A DNA stretch of 64,000 nt from Pikeienuella piscinae (GCF_011044155.1 NZ_CP049056.1:4282001-4346000); one strand, 5' to 3'. Shown: positions 14,638 through 23,644, counted from the stretch's first letter. The notes: generated by a model not told the origin, from the sequence alone. Program-made: numbers and translations.

Positions 14638-17103
14638 ATGACCGCCCCTTTCGACCCCGCCGCCACCGGCTTGCCCGCCGCCGAGGCCTTGCCCGCGCTC
14701 CTTGCGGCGCTGGCGGGCGGGGGCTGCGTGGTGCTGACGGCGCCGCCGGGGGCGGGGAAGACGACGCTGGTTCCGCTCGCGCTGCTGGGGGCGGAGTGGG
14801 CGAACGGCAAGATCCTGATGCTGGAGCCGCGCCGGCTGGCCGCACGGGCGGCGGCGGAGCGGATGGCGGCGCTGCTGGGCGAGGCGGTCGGCGAGACGGT
14901 CGGCTACAGGGTGCGGGGGGAGTCGCGGCCGGGGGCGCGGATCGAGGTTCTGACCGAGGGGATTCTCACGCGGATGATCCAGTCGGACCCGGCGCTGGAC
15001 GGCGTCTCGGCGCTGATCTTCGACGAGTTTCACGAGCGGTCGCTCCACGCCGATCTCGGGCTGGCGCTGGCGTGGGAGGCGCGGGGCGCGCTCCGGCCGG
15101 ATCTGCGGATCGTGGTGATGTCGGCGACGCTGGACGCGGGACCGGTGGCGGCGCTGTTGGGCGGGGCGCCGGTGGTTTCGGCCTCGGGGCGGGTGTTTCC
15201 GGTGGAGACGCGCTGGCTGGAGGCGCCGGTTCAGCGGCGAATCGAGGACGAAGCGGCGGCGGCGGCGCGACGGGCGCTGGATGAGGCCGAGGGCGATGTC
15301 CTGGTCTTTCTGCCCGGCGCGCGGGAGATCGGCCGGGCGGCGCGGCTGCTGGAGGGGGCGACGGCGGATATCCGCCCGCTCCACGGCGCGCTGGGGCTCA
15401 GGGCGCAGCGGGCGGCGCTGGCCCCGGCGCCGGAGGGTCGGCGCAAGATCGTGCTGGCGAGCGCGATCGCGGAGACCTCGCTGACCGTCGAAGGCGTCCG
15501 GGTCGTGATCGACGCCGGGCTCGCGAGGCGGGCGCGGTTCGACCCCGGCGCGGGCATGGCGCGGCTGGTCACCGAGCGGGCGACGAAGGCCGAGGCGGAG
15601 CAGCGGCGGGGGCGCGCCGGGCGGCTGGCGCCGGGGCTCTGCCTGCGGCTTTGGACGAGGGGCGAGGAGGGCGCGATGGCGGAATTCGCGCCGCCCGAGA
15701 TCATGGTCGCGGACCTTGCGCCGCTGGCGCTGGAGCTGGCGAACTGGGGCGCGGCGCCGGGCGATCTGGCGTTCCTGACGCCGCCGCCGGCCGGCGCGAT
15801 GGCGGCGGCGCGCGGGCTGCTGGCGGCCCTGTGGGCTCTCGACAGCGCGGGGCGGATCACCGCGCATGGCCGGGCGCTGGCGGCGGCGCCGACGCACCCG
15901 CGGCTGGCGCATATGCTCCTGAGCGCGCCCGAATCGGAGCGCGGGCTGGCGGCGGCGCTGGCGGCCCTGGTCGAGGCGCGCGACCCGATGATGGGCGCGG
16001 GGGCGGACGCGGCGCTGTGGCTGGCGGGGCTGGCGACGCCGGAGCGGGCCGGGCCGGCGGCCGGGGCGCTTCGCGCGATCCGGGCGGAGGCGGAGCGGCT
16101 GGCGCGGCGACATCATACGCGGGCGGCGTGGCGGGGCGCGGCCGGGCCGCTGCTGGCGCGGGCCTTTCCCGACCGGATCGCCATGCGCCGGCCGGGAGCC
16201 GGGGCGCGCGGCGAGGCGCGCTATCTCCTCTCCGGCGGCAAGGGGGCCTTCCTGCCGGCGGATGACGCGCTGGCGGGAGAGGCGTTTCTGGTCGCCGTCG
16301 ATCTCGACGGCGATGCGACGGAGGCGCGGATCCGGCTGGCGGCGTCGATCGGGCGCGGCGAGATCGGGTGGATATTCGACGAGCGGATCGCCTGGCGGGA
16401 AGAATGCCGTTGGTCGCGCCGCGAGCGCCGCGTGATCGCGCGGCGGCGGCTGAGGCTGGGCGCGCTGGCGTTGGAGGAGCGGCCGTGGCGCGGGGCGCCG
16501 GAAGCGGAACTGGCTGCGGCGATGATCGAAGGGCTGCGCGATCTTGGGCTGGACGCGCTGCCCTGGTCGGACGGCGCGCGGCGGTTGACGGCGCGGGTGG
16601 AGTGGGCGCGGGCGCGGGGCGCGGCGGCGCCGGCGATGAGCGCGGCGGCGCTGGAAGCGGAGCTGGAGGACTGGATCGGCCCGTATCTGGGCGGATGCCG
16701 GAGGGCGGAGGACCTCGCGAAGCTCGATCTGCTCGCGCTGTTGAACGCGCGATTGGACCATGACGGACGGCGTGAGGTGGATCGGGTGGCGCCGGAGGCG
16801 TTCATCGCCCCGGATGGCGGGGCCTGCCGGATCGACTACGAGGGCGCGCAGCCCTCTATCGCCGTGCGGCTCCAGGCGCTCTTCGGGCTGGACCGGCATC
16901 CGGCGGCGGGGGGCGAGGCGCTGAGCGTCGTCTTGCTGTCGCCGGCGGGACGGCCGGTGCAGGTGACGGCGGACCTGCCGGGATTCTGGCGTTCGAGCTA
17001 CGCCGATGTGCGAAAGGAGATGCGCGGGCGCTACCCGAAACACCCCTGGCCGGAAGACCCGCTCGCGGCGGCGCCGACGCGCCGGGCGAAGCCGCGCGGG
17101 TGA
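14638..17103 (+). CDS. hrpB: ATP-dependent helicase HrpB
   Basis: 821-residue DEAH/RHA-type helicase. Walker A is APPGAGKTTLVPLALL (residues about 37-52), Walker B is FDEFHERS, motif III is MSATLD, and motif VI reads QRRGRAGRLAPG. After the helicase core come the HA2-like winged/helical region and the HrpB C-terminal domain ending near LPGFWRSSYADVRKEMRGRYPKHPWPEDP, which is diagnostic for HrpB and distinguishes it from HrpA. Its cellular RNA substrate is poorly known. The gene is extremely G+C-rich. It converges with the GntR regulator, the two stop codons lying inside one shared hairpin. Confidence 0.95.
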   Translation: MTAPFDPAATGLPAAEALPALLAALAGGGCVVLTAPPGAGKTTLVPLALLGAEWANGKILMLEPRRLAARAAAERMAALLGEAVGETVGYRVRGESRPGARIEVLTEGILTRMIQSDPALDGVSALIFDEFHERSLHADLGLALAWEARGALRPDLRIVVMSATLDAGPVAALLGGAPVVSASGRVFPVETRWLEAPVQRRIEDEAAAAARRALDEAEGDVLVFLPGAREIGRAARLLEGATADIRPLHGALGLRAQRAALAPAPEGRRKIVLASAIAETSLTVEGVRVVIDAGLARRARFDPGAGMARLVTERATKAEAEQRRGRAGRLAPGLCLRLWTRGEEGAMAEFAPPEIMVADLAPLALELANWGAAPGDLAFLTPPPAGAMAAARGLLAALWALDSAGRITAHGRALAAAPTHPRLAHMLLSAPESERGLAAALAALVEARDPMMGAGADAALWLAGLATPERAGPAAGALRAIRAEAERLARRHHTRAAWRGAAGPLLARAFPDRIAMRRPGAGARGEARYLLSGGKGAFLPADDALAGEAFLVAVDLDGDATEARIRLAASIGRGEIGWIFDERIAWREECRWSRRERRVIARRRLRLGALALEERPWRGAPEAELAAAMIEGLRDLGLDALPWSDGARRLTARVEWARARGAAAPAMSAAALEAELEDWIGPYLGGCRRAEDLAKLDLLALLNARLDHDGRREVDRVAPEAFIAPDGGACRIDYEGAQPSIAVRLQALFGLDRHPAAGGEALSVVLLSPAGRPVQVTADLPGFWRSSYADVRKEMRGRYPKHPWPEDPLAAAPTRRAKPRG

Positions 17104-17127
17104 GGCGGCGTCAGGCCTCAGCGCGGC
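17091..17127. terminator. Bidirectional terminator-like hairpin overlapping both stop codons
   Basis: GCCGCGC (17091-17097) pairs with GCGCGGC (17121-17127) and TGAGGC (17101-17106) with GCCTCA (17115-17120), leaving a 3-base bulge and an 8-base loop. The hrpB stop (17101-17103) and the GntR stop (17111-17113, minus strand) both lie within it. Confidence 0.6.
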
Positions 17128-17800
17128 CGATCAGCCGGCTTATCCCCAGCAGATGCGTCCGCATGGCGGCCCCGGCGCCGCTCTCGTCACGGTTTTCGAT
17201 GGCGTCGACGATTCGCGCATGCTCGTCGCTGTGCCCGCCCTTGAACTCCGCCACGCCGATGCGCCGGTAGGTCCGGTCCCACTCCCTCTGCCAGCTGGAG
17301 CGGCGGCGCGTGTCGGACAGATAGGTCAGGACGGTGAGAAGAACCGGGTTTCCGGCCACTTTCGCGATCGAGCTGTGAAAGCGGTTGTCGGCGTTCTCGC
17401 AGGCGAAGCTGTCCACGCCGGCGCGACAGAGACGCACGGCGGCGCGTAGATGCGCGATATCGGCGGCCGTCGCCCGTCGCGCCGCTTCGCCTGCGATGGC
17501 CGGTTCGATCAGATAGCGCGCGCGCATCAGCTCCGCGGCCGTGCTCGCCGCGATCGCGAGATGGTCGCGCAGCGGTGCGGCGGCTGGTCGCGCGCCGCGA
17601 AAGGTTCCCTGTCCGACATGCCGCCAGATCAGGTTTTCGGATTCCAGAACCGTCAGCGCGGTTCGCAGAGTCTCCCGGCTGCATCCTAGCGCTTTCGCCA
17701 GCCTCCGCTCATCCGGCAGACGGTCGCCGACGGACGGCGCGAGGCGGTCCAGCGCGGACCGCAGCGCGACGAGAACGCTGGTCCGATCCTGACGCGCCAT
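17111..17800 (-). CDS. GntR/FadR-family transcriptional regulator (FCD domain)
   Basis: 229 residues. The N-terminal winged helix-turn-helix contains GDRLPDERRLAKALGCSRET (about residues 24-43), followed by LRTALTVLESENLI and the wing VGQGTFRG. The C-terminal all-helical FCD ligand domain shows the family's histidines (NRFHSSIAKVAGN and HARIVDAI), which bind a metal and a small carboxylate. The start at 17800 places the DNA-binding domain at the usual distance; an earlier ATG 18 codons upstream would run through the operator-like repeats. The divergent TauE/SafE exporter starts 78 bases away and is the likely target, the regulator probably also repressing itself. Confidence 0.9.
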   Translation of the reverse strand: MARQDRTSVLVALRSALDRLAPSVGDRLPDERRLAKALGCSRETLRTALTVLESENLIWRHVGQGTFRGARPAAAPLRDHLAIAASTAAELMRARYLIEPAIAGEAARRATAADIAHLRAAVRLCRAGVDSFACENADNRFHSSIAKVAGNPVLLTVLTYLSDTRRRSSWQREWDRTYRRIGVAEFKGGHSDEHARIVDAIENRDESGAGAAMRTHLLGISRLIGRAEA

Positions 17801-17810
17801 GGCTATCTCC

Positions 17811-17830
17811 AGACCAATTGGCAGACCAAT
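17811..17830. promoter_or_regulatory. Operator-like direct repeat between GntR regulator and exporter
   Basis: AGACCAAT occurs at 17811-17818 and 17823-17830, 12 bases apart, around a CCAATTGG palindrome (17814-17821). GntR/FadR proteins typically bind short sites of the TGGT/ACCA type, and this is the only such structure between the two divergent start codons. Confidence 0.55.
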
Positions 17831-17877
17831 ACACGGTCGTGCGAGAGGACGCAAAACTCATTCCGGGGGAACGCCTG

Positions 17878-18627
17878 ATGTTGACGATACTGGCCCTGAC
17901 CGCGGCGGGATTCGCCGGCGGCGCCCTCAACGCGGTCGCCGGCGGCGGGACATTCGTGACCTTTCCCCTGCTGATCTGGGCGGGCGCGCCGCCCGTCATC
18001 GCCAACGCGACGGCGACGATGACCGCCGTCCCCGGCTATTGCGCGAGCGCCTGGGCCTTCCGGCGCGAGATCCGGGCGGAGGGCGCGCTCGGGGTGCGGG
18101 CGATCATCGCGCTCACGGCGCTTGGCGGCCTCCTCGGCGCCGGGCTGCTGATCTTCACGCCCGCCTCGTCCTTCGTCGCCCTTGTTCCCTGGCTGCTGCT
18201 CGCCGCGACGCTGCTTTTCATCGGCGCGCCGCGGCTTCTCTCCCTGCTCCGCGCGCGCGGCGTGGGACAGGCGGGGCCCTTGGTTTCCGCTGTCACGCTG
18301 CTGGCCGTGGCGGGCTATGGGGGCTATTTCAACGGCGGCCTCGGCATCATGCTGCTCGCTTTGTTCTCGATGCTGGGATTTCGCGATCTCAACGGCATGA
18401 ACGGGTTGAAGAACCTGCTCTCGGTCGTTCTCTCCGTCACGGCGGTGGCCACATTCGTCGTGGCGGATGTCATCGCCTGGGACGCGGCTTTGCCGATGTC
18501 GATCGGAAACGCATGCGGCGCCTATTTCGCCTCCGATCTGGCGCGGCGGCTCGACCGGCCGCGCGCGCTGCGCATCGGCATCGCGCTGGTCGGGCTGGCG
18601 ATGACGGCGATTTTCTTCCTGCGCTGA
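17878..18627 (+). CDS. TauE/SafE family sulfite/organosulfonate exporter
   Basis: 249-residue membrane protein with about eight hydrophobic segments in two related halves. The first half contains AGGALNAVAGGGTFVTFPLL, and the second GYGGYFNGGLGIMLLALFSM, both hallmarks of the family. TauE/SafE proteins export sulfite, sulfoacetate or similar anions produced in sulfonate breakdown. The start ATG at 17878 directly precedes the first helix. Its divergent GntR regulator and the operator-like repeat suggest substrate-controlled expression. No sulfonate catabolic gene is adjacent, so the substrate is unknown. Confidence 0.88.
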   Translation: MLTILALTAAGFAGGALNAVAGGGTFVTFPLLIWAGAPPVIANATATMTAVPGYCASAWAFRREIRAEGALGVRAIIALTALGGLLGAGLLIFTPASSFVALVPWLLLAATLLFIGAPRLLSLLRARGVGQAGPLVSAVTLLAVAGYGGYFNGGLGIMLLALFSMLGFRDLNGMNGLKNLLSVVLSVTAVATFVVADVIAWDAALPMSIGNACGAYFASDLARRLDRPRALRIGIALVGLAMTAIFFLR

Positions 18628-18672
18628 CCCGCCGGCTTCATCCCGGTCGCGGCGATCTCGGCCACGCCGGGG

Positions 18673-18706
18673 CCGCGGCGTCGGCGCGCCGATCGCGACG
18701 CCGCGG
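18673..18706. terminator. Hairpin between convergent exporter and ABM-domain genes
   Basis: A perfect 11-bp stem, CCGCGGCGTCG (18673-18683) with CGACGCCGCGG (18696-18706), encloses a 12-base loop. It stands between two convergent genes and can serve both strands, though it lacks a strong T-tract. Confidence 0.55.
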
Positions 18707-18788
18707 GCTTTGCCCCCGATGCGGGGTCGTTCGATCGCCGCCACACGCGCGCCGGTGGCGCGGCGCATGTCCGGGCGGCGCGTTCGGG

Positions 18789-19085
18789 TCAGGCGTCCAC
18801 CAGGTCGTAATGCCTGATCGACCGCGCTGCGACGAGCCCGGCTTCGGCCGGGTCGACATGCGGGCTCTGATAATCTTCGCCGGCAAACGCCTTGAGCGAT
18901 TCGAGGTCTCTCCAGACCATCACGAAGCTGAACTCCGTCGGGCTTTCGGGCCGCGCGGCGCCCGGAAGGATGGAGACGACGCCCTCGGTCTCTCGCATCA
19001 GCGGGATCGCCTTCGAGTGGAAAAAGCGGGCGAATTCCGCCTCTTTGCCCGGGTGCGTCCGGACCTGGAAGATGCGCATGATCAT
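18789..19085 (-). CDS. Antibiotic biosynthesis monooxygenase (ABM) domain protein
   Basis: 98 residues forming one ferredoxin-like alpha/beta barrel half. Recognisable features are MRIFQVRTHPGKEAEFARFF at the N-terminus, the acidic/aromatic strand TEFSFVMVWRDLESLKAF and the C-terminal strand RHYDLVDA. Such proteins act as small cofactor-free monooxygenases or heme-degrading enzymes, or have no known activity, usually as dimers. The start at 19085 (MIMRIF) is chosen over an upstream ATG at 19154 because the conserved domain starts there. It lies 65 bases downstream of the malic enzyme gene on the same strand. Confidence 0.7.
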   Translation of the reverse strand: MIMRIFQVRTHPGKEAEFARFFHSKAIPLMRETEGVVSILPGAARPESPTEFSFVMVWRDLESLKAFAGEDYQSPHVDPAEAGLVAARSIRHYDLVDA

Positions 19086-19150
19086 GTTGGCCTCCGCCGT
19101 CAGCGCGCTCTCATGCGGATGGAGTATAGCACATCCGGGGTCGCCCGACG

Positions 19151-21409
19151 TCACCCCACCCCGGTCGCCGCGATCACCGCCATGTTCAGGATCTCCGAGA
19201 CCGTGGCGCTCATCGAGCAGACCTGGACCGGGCGCTCCAGCCCGGTCAGGATCGGGCCGACCACCGTCGTTCCCTCCAGTTGCTGCAGCATCTTGGTGGA
19301 AATGGAGGCGGAGTGGCGCGCCGGCATGACGAGGACGTTCGCCGGGCCGGATAGGCGGCAGAACGGATAGGCGGCCATCGCGACCGGGTCGAGCGCGACA
19401 TCGGCGGCCATTTCGCCGTCGAACTCGAAATCGACGCCGCGCTCTTCGAGAATCCGGACCGCGTCCCGGAGATTCGACGAGCGCTCCGAGATCGGGTAGC
19501 CGAAGGTCGAATAGGAGAGAAGCGCGACGCGCGGCTCCAGCCCGAGCCGGCGGGCGACGCGGGCGGACTGCTCCGCGATATCCGCGAGCTCGGAGCCGTT
19601 CGGCATCTCATGGACCATCGTGTCGGCGACCAGCACCGTGCGCCCGCGCGCCAGCACCGCCGAGACGCCGACCACCTTCCGGCCCTGCCGCGTGTCGAAG
19701 ACCCGGCCGAGATCGGTCAGCACCACCGCGGATTTCCGGCTGACGCCGGTGACCATCGCGTCGGCGTGGCCCTCGGCCAGCATGCAGGCGGCGAAAATGT
19801 GCCGGTCGCGCGCGACGCGGCGATAGCAGTCGCGTTCCAGGAACCCGCGGCGCTGGAGCTTTTCGTAAAGCGCCGCGACATATTCCTTCAGATGCGGCGA
19901 GGTTTCGGCGTTGACGACCGTCAACTCGCTCAGCGCGTCGGGCTGGCCGGCCTCCTTCAGCATCCGCTCGACCTCTTCCACGCGGCCGACGACGATGGCC
20001 TGGCCAAGCCCGCCGCGGGTGTAGGCGAGGGCGGCGCGCACCACGCGCTCGTCCTGGCCTTCGGCGAAGACGACGCTTTTCTGCATGTTGCGGGCGCGGG
20101 TGGTGAGCGCCTGAAGCATGTTCGCCGTCGGGTCGAGTCGCGCGGTGAGGCTGTGGGCGTAGGCCTCCATGTCGATGATCGGCCGGCGGGCGACGCCGGT
20201 CTCCATCGCCGCCTTCGCCACCGCGGTCGGGATGACGTGGATGAGGCGCGGATCGAAGGGGGCGGGGATGATGTAGTCTGGCCCATAGACGGGATGCGCG
20301 CCATAGGCGGCGGCGACCTCGTCCGGCACGTCCTCGCGCGCCAGCATCGCGAGCGCCTCGGCCGCGGCGATCTTCATCTCCTCGTTGATGGTGCGGGCGT
20401 TCACGTCGAGCGCGCCGCGAAAGATGAACGGAAAGCCGAGGACATTGTTGACCTGGTTGGGGTAGTCGGAGCGCCCGGTGGCCATGATGACGTCGGGGCG
20501 GATCGCCGCGGCCTCCTCCGGCGTGATCTCCGGGTCCGGGTTGGCCATGGCGAAGATGATCGGGTTTTTCGCCATCGAGCGGACCATCTCGTCCGTCAGC
20601 GCGCCCTTGGCGGACACCCCGAGGAAGATGTCCGCGCCCTTCATCGCGTCCGCGAGGTTTCGCGCGTCGGTCTTGACGGCATGGGCCGATTTCCACTGGT
20701 TCATGCCGGCCTCGCGGCCCTGATAGATCACGCCCTTGGTGTCGCAGGCGATGCACTTGGAGGGGTCGGCGCCCAGCGATTTCACCAACTCGACGCAGGC
20801 GATGCCGGCGGCGCCGGCGCCGTTGAGGACGATGCGGCAGTCCTCGATCTTCCGGCCGGTCAGATGCAGCGCGTTGATCAGCCCGGCGAGGCAGATGATC
20901 GCGGTGCCATGCTGGTCGTCATGGAAAACCGGGATGTCCATGATCTCGCGAAGGCGCTGCTCGATGATGAAGCAGTCGGGGGCCTTGATGTCTTCGAGGT
21001 TGATGCCGCCGAAGGACGGACCCATCAGCTTGACCGCGTTGATGATTTCCTCCGGATCCTCGGTGTCGAGCTCGATGTCGATGGCGTTCACGTCGGCGAA
21101 GCGCTTGAAGAGGACGGCCTTGCCCTCCATCACCGGTTTCGAGGCCAGCGCGCCGAGATTGCCGAGGCCGAGGATCGCGGTGCCGTTGGTGATGACGGCG
21201 ACCATGTTGCCGCGCGCGGTGAAGTCGAAGGCTGTCTCCGGATCGGCGGCGATGGCGCGTACGGGCGCCGCGACGCCGGGCGAATAGGCGAGCGAAAGGT
21301 CGCGCTGCGTCGCCATCGGTTTCGTCGCGGTGATCTGAAGTTTTCCGGCGGGCGCCTTGAAATGATAGGCGAGCGCCTCTTCGTCGAGTTGCTGCGATCT
21401 GTCGGTCAT
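19151..21409 (-). CDS. maeB: NADP-dependent malic enzyme with phosphotransacetylase-like C-terminus
   Basis: 752-residue fusion protein that decarboxylates malate to pyruvate, supplying NADPH and feeding gluconeogenesis or acetyl-CoA. The malic enzyme half (about 1-430) begins with KPMATQRDLSLAYSPGVAAP, carries the metal/substrate region PVFHDDQHGTAI and the Rossmann loop IVLNGAGAAGIACVEL. The second half (about 430-750) is the phosphate acetyltransferase-like domain (VVFAEGQDERV, SYSTFGYPISERS), which in characterised MaeB proteins is regulatory and binds acetyl-CoA rather than being catalytic. This fusion is standard in alphaproteobacteria. It appears complete. Confidence 0.96.
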   Translation of the reverse strand: MTDRSQQLDEEALAYHFKAPAGKLQITATKPMATQRDLSLAYSPGVAAPVRAIAADPETAFDFTARGNMVAVITNGTAILGLGNLGALASKPVMEGKAVLFKRFADVNAIDIELDTEDPEEIINAVKLMGPSFGGINLEDIKAPDCFIIEQRLREIMDIPVFHDDQHGTAIICLAGLINALHLTGRKIEDCRIVLNGAGAAGIACVELVKSLGADPSKCIACDTKGVIYQGREAGMNQWKSAHAVKTDARNLADAMKGADIFLGVSAKGALTDEMVRSMAKNPIIFAMANPDPEITPEEAAAIRPDVIMATGRSDYPNQVNNVLGFPFIFRGALDVNARTINEEMKIAAAEALAMLAREDVPDEVAAAYGAHPVYGPDYIIPAPFDPRLIHVIPTAVAKAAMETGVARRPIIDMEAYAHSLTARLDPTANMLQALTTRARNMQKSVVFAEGQDERVVRAALAYTRGGLGQAIVVGRVEEVERMLKEAGQPDALSELTVVNAETSPHLKEYVAALYEKLQRRGFLERDCYRRVARDRHIFAACMLAEGHADAMVTGVSRKSAVVLTDLGRVFDTRQGRKVVGVSAVLARGRTVLVADTMVHEMPNGSELADIAEQSARVARRLGLEPRVALLSYSTFGYPISERSSNLRDAVRILEERGVDFEFDGEMAADVALDPVAMAAYPFCRLSGPANVLVMPARHSASISTKMLQQLEGTTVVGPILTGLERPVQVCSMSATVSEILNMAVIAATGVG

Positions 21410-21535
21410 GCCGTCTCTCTCCTGAGCCGGCTTCTTTCGGCCGGATGGCGCGATGGATGTCGCGGGGCGGCGACGTTATCCCCGGCGGCGGAGGCTGGCA
21501 ATCGCGGGTTTCCCGGTCGGGGTGGAACGGCGGGC

Positions 21536-21673
21536 CTACTGCGCGCCGGCGCCGTTCCCGCCGCCGTCGCCGACGAGCGCGCGGGCGTCGGACGCGCCCG
21601 AAGTCGTGATGCCGGCTTCGCAGGCGGCGAGGCCGAACGCGATGACGAGAAGGGCGAAACGCACATGAAGCAT
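21536..21673 (-). CDS. Very small putative lipoprotein
   Basis: 45 residues. The start MLHVRFALLVIAFGLAACEAG gives a short signal peptide with a lipobox (LAAC, lipid-modified Cys at about 18), followed by a Gly/Ala/Asp-rich tail of only 27 residues. An earlier ATG 29 codons upstream would bury the signal, so 21673 is preferred. Small lipoproteins of this kind are common upstream of alphaproteobacterial genes but have no known role. It stands alone between malic enzyme and the decarboxylase on the same strand. Confidence 0.55.
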   Translation of the reverse strand: MLHVRFALLVIAFGLAACEAGITTSGASDARALVGDGGGNGAGAQ

Positions 21674-21780
21674 CGGCTCGGGCTCCGATCTGGAAAGACA
21701 TCGCTTGCGCGGCGCATCATGGCGCCGTCCGGCGCGCGGCGCGACTCCGCCGCCGATCACGTTCGCGGCGCCGTCCGCCC

Positions 21781-22956
21781 TCAGATGCAGACCATGTCGA
21801 GCGGCGGAAAGCCGTTGAAGCCGACCGAGGAATAGGTGGTCGTGTAAGCGCCCGTGGCGCGGATGATCACCTTGTCGCCGGATTTCAGCGCGAGCGGCAA
21901 TTCGACGGGCCGGCGCTCATAGAGCACATCCGCGCTGTCGCAGCTTGGCCCGGCAAGGACGCAGGGGCCGGCGGGCAGGCCGTCATGGTCGGTCGCGATC
22001 TGGTAGCGGATCGCCTCGCCCTCCGTCTCCGCGAGGCCGGAGAAGCGGCCGATGTCGAGATAAACCCAGCGGTGAAGGTCGTCCGGGCTTTTGCGCGAAA
22101 CCAGCACCACCTCGGCGGCGATCACGCCGGCCTCGGCGACGAGGCCGCGGCCCGGCTCCGCCATGATCCGCCGCGCGCCCGGGAAGCGCGGCTCGACAAG
22201 CGCCATCACGTCGCGCGCATAAGCCTCCGGCGCATCGATCGCCTCGTTGTAAAATGCGGGAAAGCCGCCGCCGATATTCAGAAGGTCGAGATCGAAACCG
22301 GCGGCGCGGGCTTCGGCCCAGAGCGGCGCGAATTCGTCCACCGTCGGGCGCCACATCGCCGCCTGCCGGGTCTGCGAGCCGACATGGAAGGAGAACCCGA
22401 CCGGGCGGAGACCGAGGGCGCGGGCGCGGTGAAGGAGCGGCATCGCGGCGCGGGGCTGGACGCCGAACTTGCGGCTGAGCGGCCAGTCGGCCTCGGACTG
22501 GCTGACGATGAGGCGGATGAAGATCTCCGCCCCCGGCGCGTTCTCGGCGATTTTCTCGAGTTCCTCCTCCGCGTCGGCGGCGAAGAGCGAGATCCCGGCG
22601 GTCCAGGCGAAGGCGATATCAGCCGATTTCTTCACGGTGTTGCCGAAGGAGATCTGCTCCGGCCGCGCGCCGAGCGAGAGGCAGAGCTCGATCTCGGCGC
22701 GCGAGGCGGCGTCGAAATGCGCGCCTTCCTCGATCAGGCGCGCGATCACTTCGCGGGCGGGATTCGCCTTCACGGCGTAGTGAATGGCGGCGCGGCCGAG
22801 TCCGCGCCGGATCGCGTGGAACTGGTCCGCGACCTGATCGACGTCGAGAATCAGCGTCGGGCGGTCGAAGTCATGCGCGCGCGCATAGGCCTCTGCGCGC
22901 CGGATGGGCGAGATATGGGAATGCGCGGGCGCAAGCCCGGTCGCGTATGCGTTCAT
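21781..22956 (-). CDS. Ornithine/lysine decarboxylase, fold type III PLP enzyme
   Basis: 391 residues. Decarboxylates ornithine (putrescine synthesis) or possibly lysine. The PLP lysine lies in IHYAVKANP (about residue 60), the PLP phosphate-binding GGGFP loop appears in LLNIGGGFPAFYNE, EPGRGLVAEAG binds the cofactor, and the catalytic GPSCDSADVLYE plus the C-terminal YSSVGFNGFPPLDM are characteristic of eukaryotic-type ornithine decarboxylases. Two in-frame ATGs stand close together; the one at 22956 has GGAG six bases upstream, whereas the one at 22962 directly abuts it, so 22956 is preferred. The upstream region holds an operator-like inverted repeat. Confidence 0.9.
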   Translation of the reverse strand: MNAYATGLAPAHSHISPIRRAEAYARAHDFDRPTLILDVDQVADQFHAIRRGLGRAAIHYAVKANPAREVIARLIEEGAHFDAASRAEIELCLSLGARPEQISFGNTVKKSADIAFAWTAGISLFAADAEEELEKIAENAPGAEIFIRLIVSQSEADWPLSRKFGVQPRAAMPLLHRARALGLRPVGFSFHVGSQTRQAAMWRPTVDEFAPLWAEARAAGFDLDLLNIGGGFPAFYNEAIDAPEAYARDVMALVEPRFPGARRIMAEPGRGLVAEAGVIAAEVVLVSRKSPDDLHRWVYLDIGRFSGLAETEGEAIRYQIATDHDGLPAGPCVLAGPSCDSADVLYERRPVELPLALKSGDKVIIRATGAYTTTYSSVGFNGFPPLDMVCI

Positions 22957-23017
22957 GGTCATCTCCGTCAGATGACGACCGACCCATTGCGGGGCGGACG
23001 CGGCGTCCAAAAGAGAC

Positions 23018-23036
23018 GTTACCGTCGCTACGTAAC
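23018..23036. promoter_or_regulatory. Operator-like inverted repeat upstream of the decarboxylase
   Basis: GTTAC (23018-23022) and GTAAC (23032-23036) form an inverted repeat with a 9-base spacer, inside two near-identical 10-mers (ACGTTACCGT at 23016 and ACGTAACCGT at 23030). The shape resembles TetR-family operators. It lies about 60 bases before the decarboxylase start. Confidence 0.35.
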
Positions 23037-23188
23037 CGTAGAGGCGGGATGAACCCGCCCGTCTCGTGCCAGAGGCGCGTGCGTTGGCGTCGTGAGCGGC
23101 AATTGGGGCGCCCGGCGTCGAAATGCAAGCGAAGTTTTCGCCATTCGACGCAAGACGTTCGGTTGTGGCTTTCGGGCGGCGCTCGGGC

Positions 23189-23644
23189 TCACTCCGCGGG
23201 TGCGACATCCTTCTCGAAATACACCCTGTCAAAGCCGTTTTCACGCCGGCGGCCGGTCTCTCGCCAGCCGAGAAGCGTGTAGAGCGCCAGGTTCTCGGTC
23301 ATCAGCGCGTTGGTGTAGAGATCGAGCTTGCCGAGACCACGCCGGCGCGCCTCGGCCTCGGCGAAATCGAGCAGCGTGCGGCCGTGCCCCTCGCCGTGGC
23401 GCTCCGGATGGACGGCGACGTTCTCGAGATGCAGGCTCTCGCCGATCTGGCGGAGGACGATGAAGCCGATGATGTCGGCGATCTCGGCGAGGGTCCAGAC
23501 AGCGCCAGCAGCGATCAGCGCGGGGAAGTCGGCGAGCATCGGCGCCGGCTTGCGCCCGATCCGGCGGATATAGGGCGCATAGGCGGCGATCGCGACCTGG
23601 CGAATCGGCGCGACGTCTTCGGGGCGCGCTCGTTGCAGCTGCAT
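23189..23644 (-). CDS. GNAT-family N-acetyltransferase
   Basis: 151 residues, single GNAT domain, transferring an acetyl group from acetyl-CoA to an unknown amine. The acetyl-CoA loop is degenerate but visible: [20 protein letters not shown] (motif A, Q/R-x2-G-x-G/A; here R-H-G-E-G-H-G). The final strands [15 protein letters not shown]-type region ([15 protein letters not shown]) match motif B. It is divergent from mutS with 77 bases between the starts. The substrate cannot be predicted. Confidence 0.88.
   Translation of the reverse strand: MQLQRARPEDVAPIRQVAIAAYAPYIRRIGRKPAPMLADFPALIAAGAVWTLAEIADIIGFIVLRQIGESLHLENVAVHPERHGEGHGRTLLDFAEAEARRRGLGKLDLYTNALMTENLALYTLLGWRETGRRRENGFDRVYFEKDVAPAE

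Noticed and set aside
14629-17043. 804-codon minus-strand frame opposite hrpB
   Set aside because: Arg/Pro/Gln-rich with no conserved motif; shadow of hrpB.
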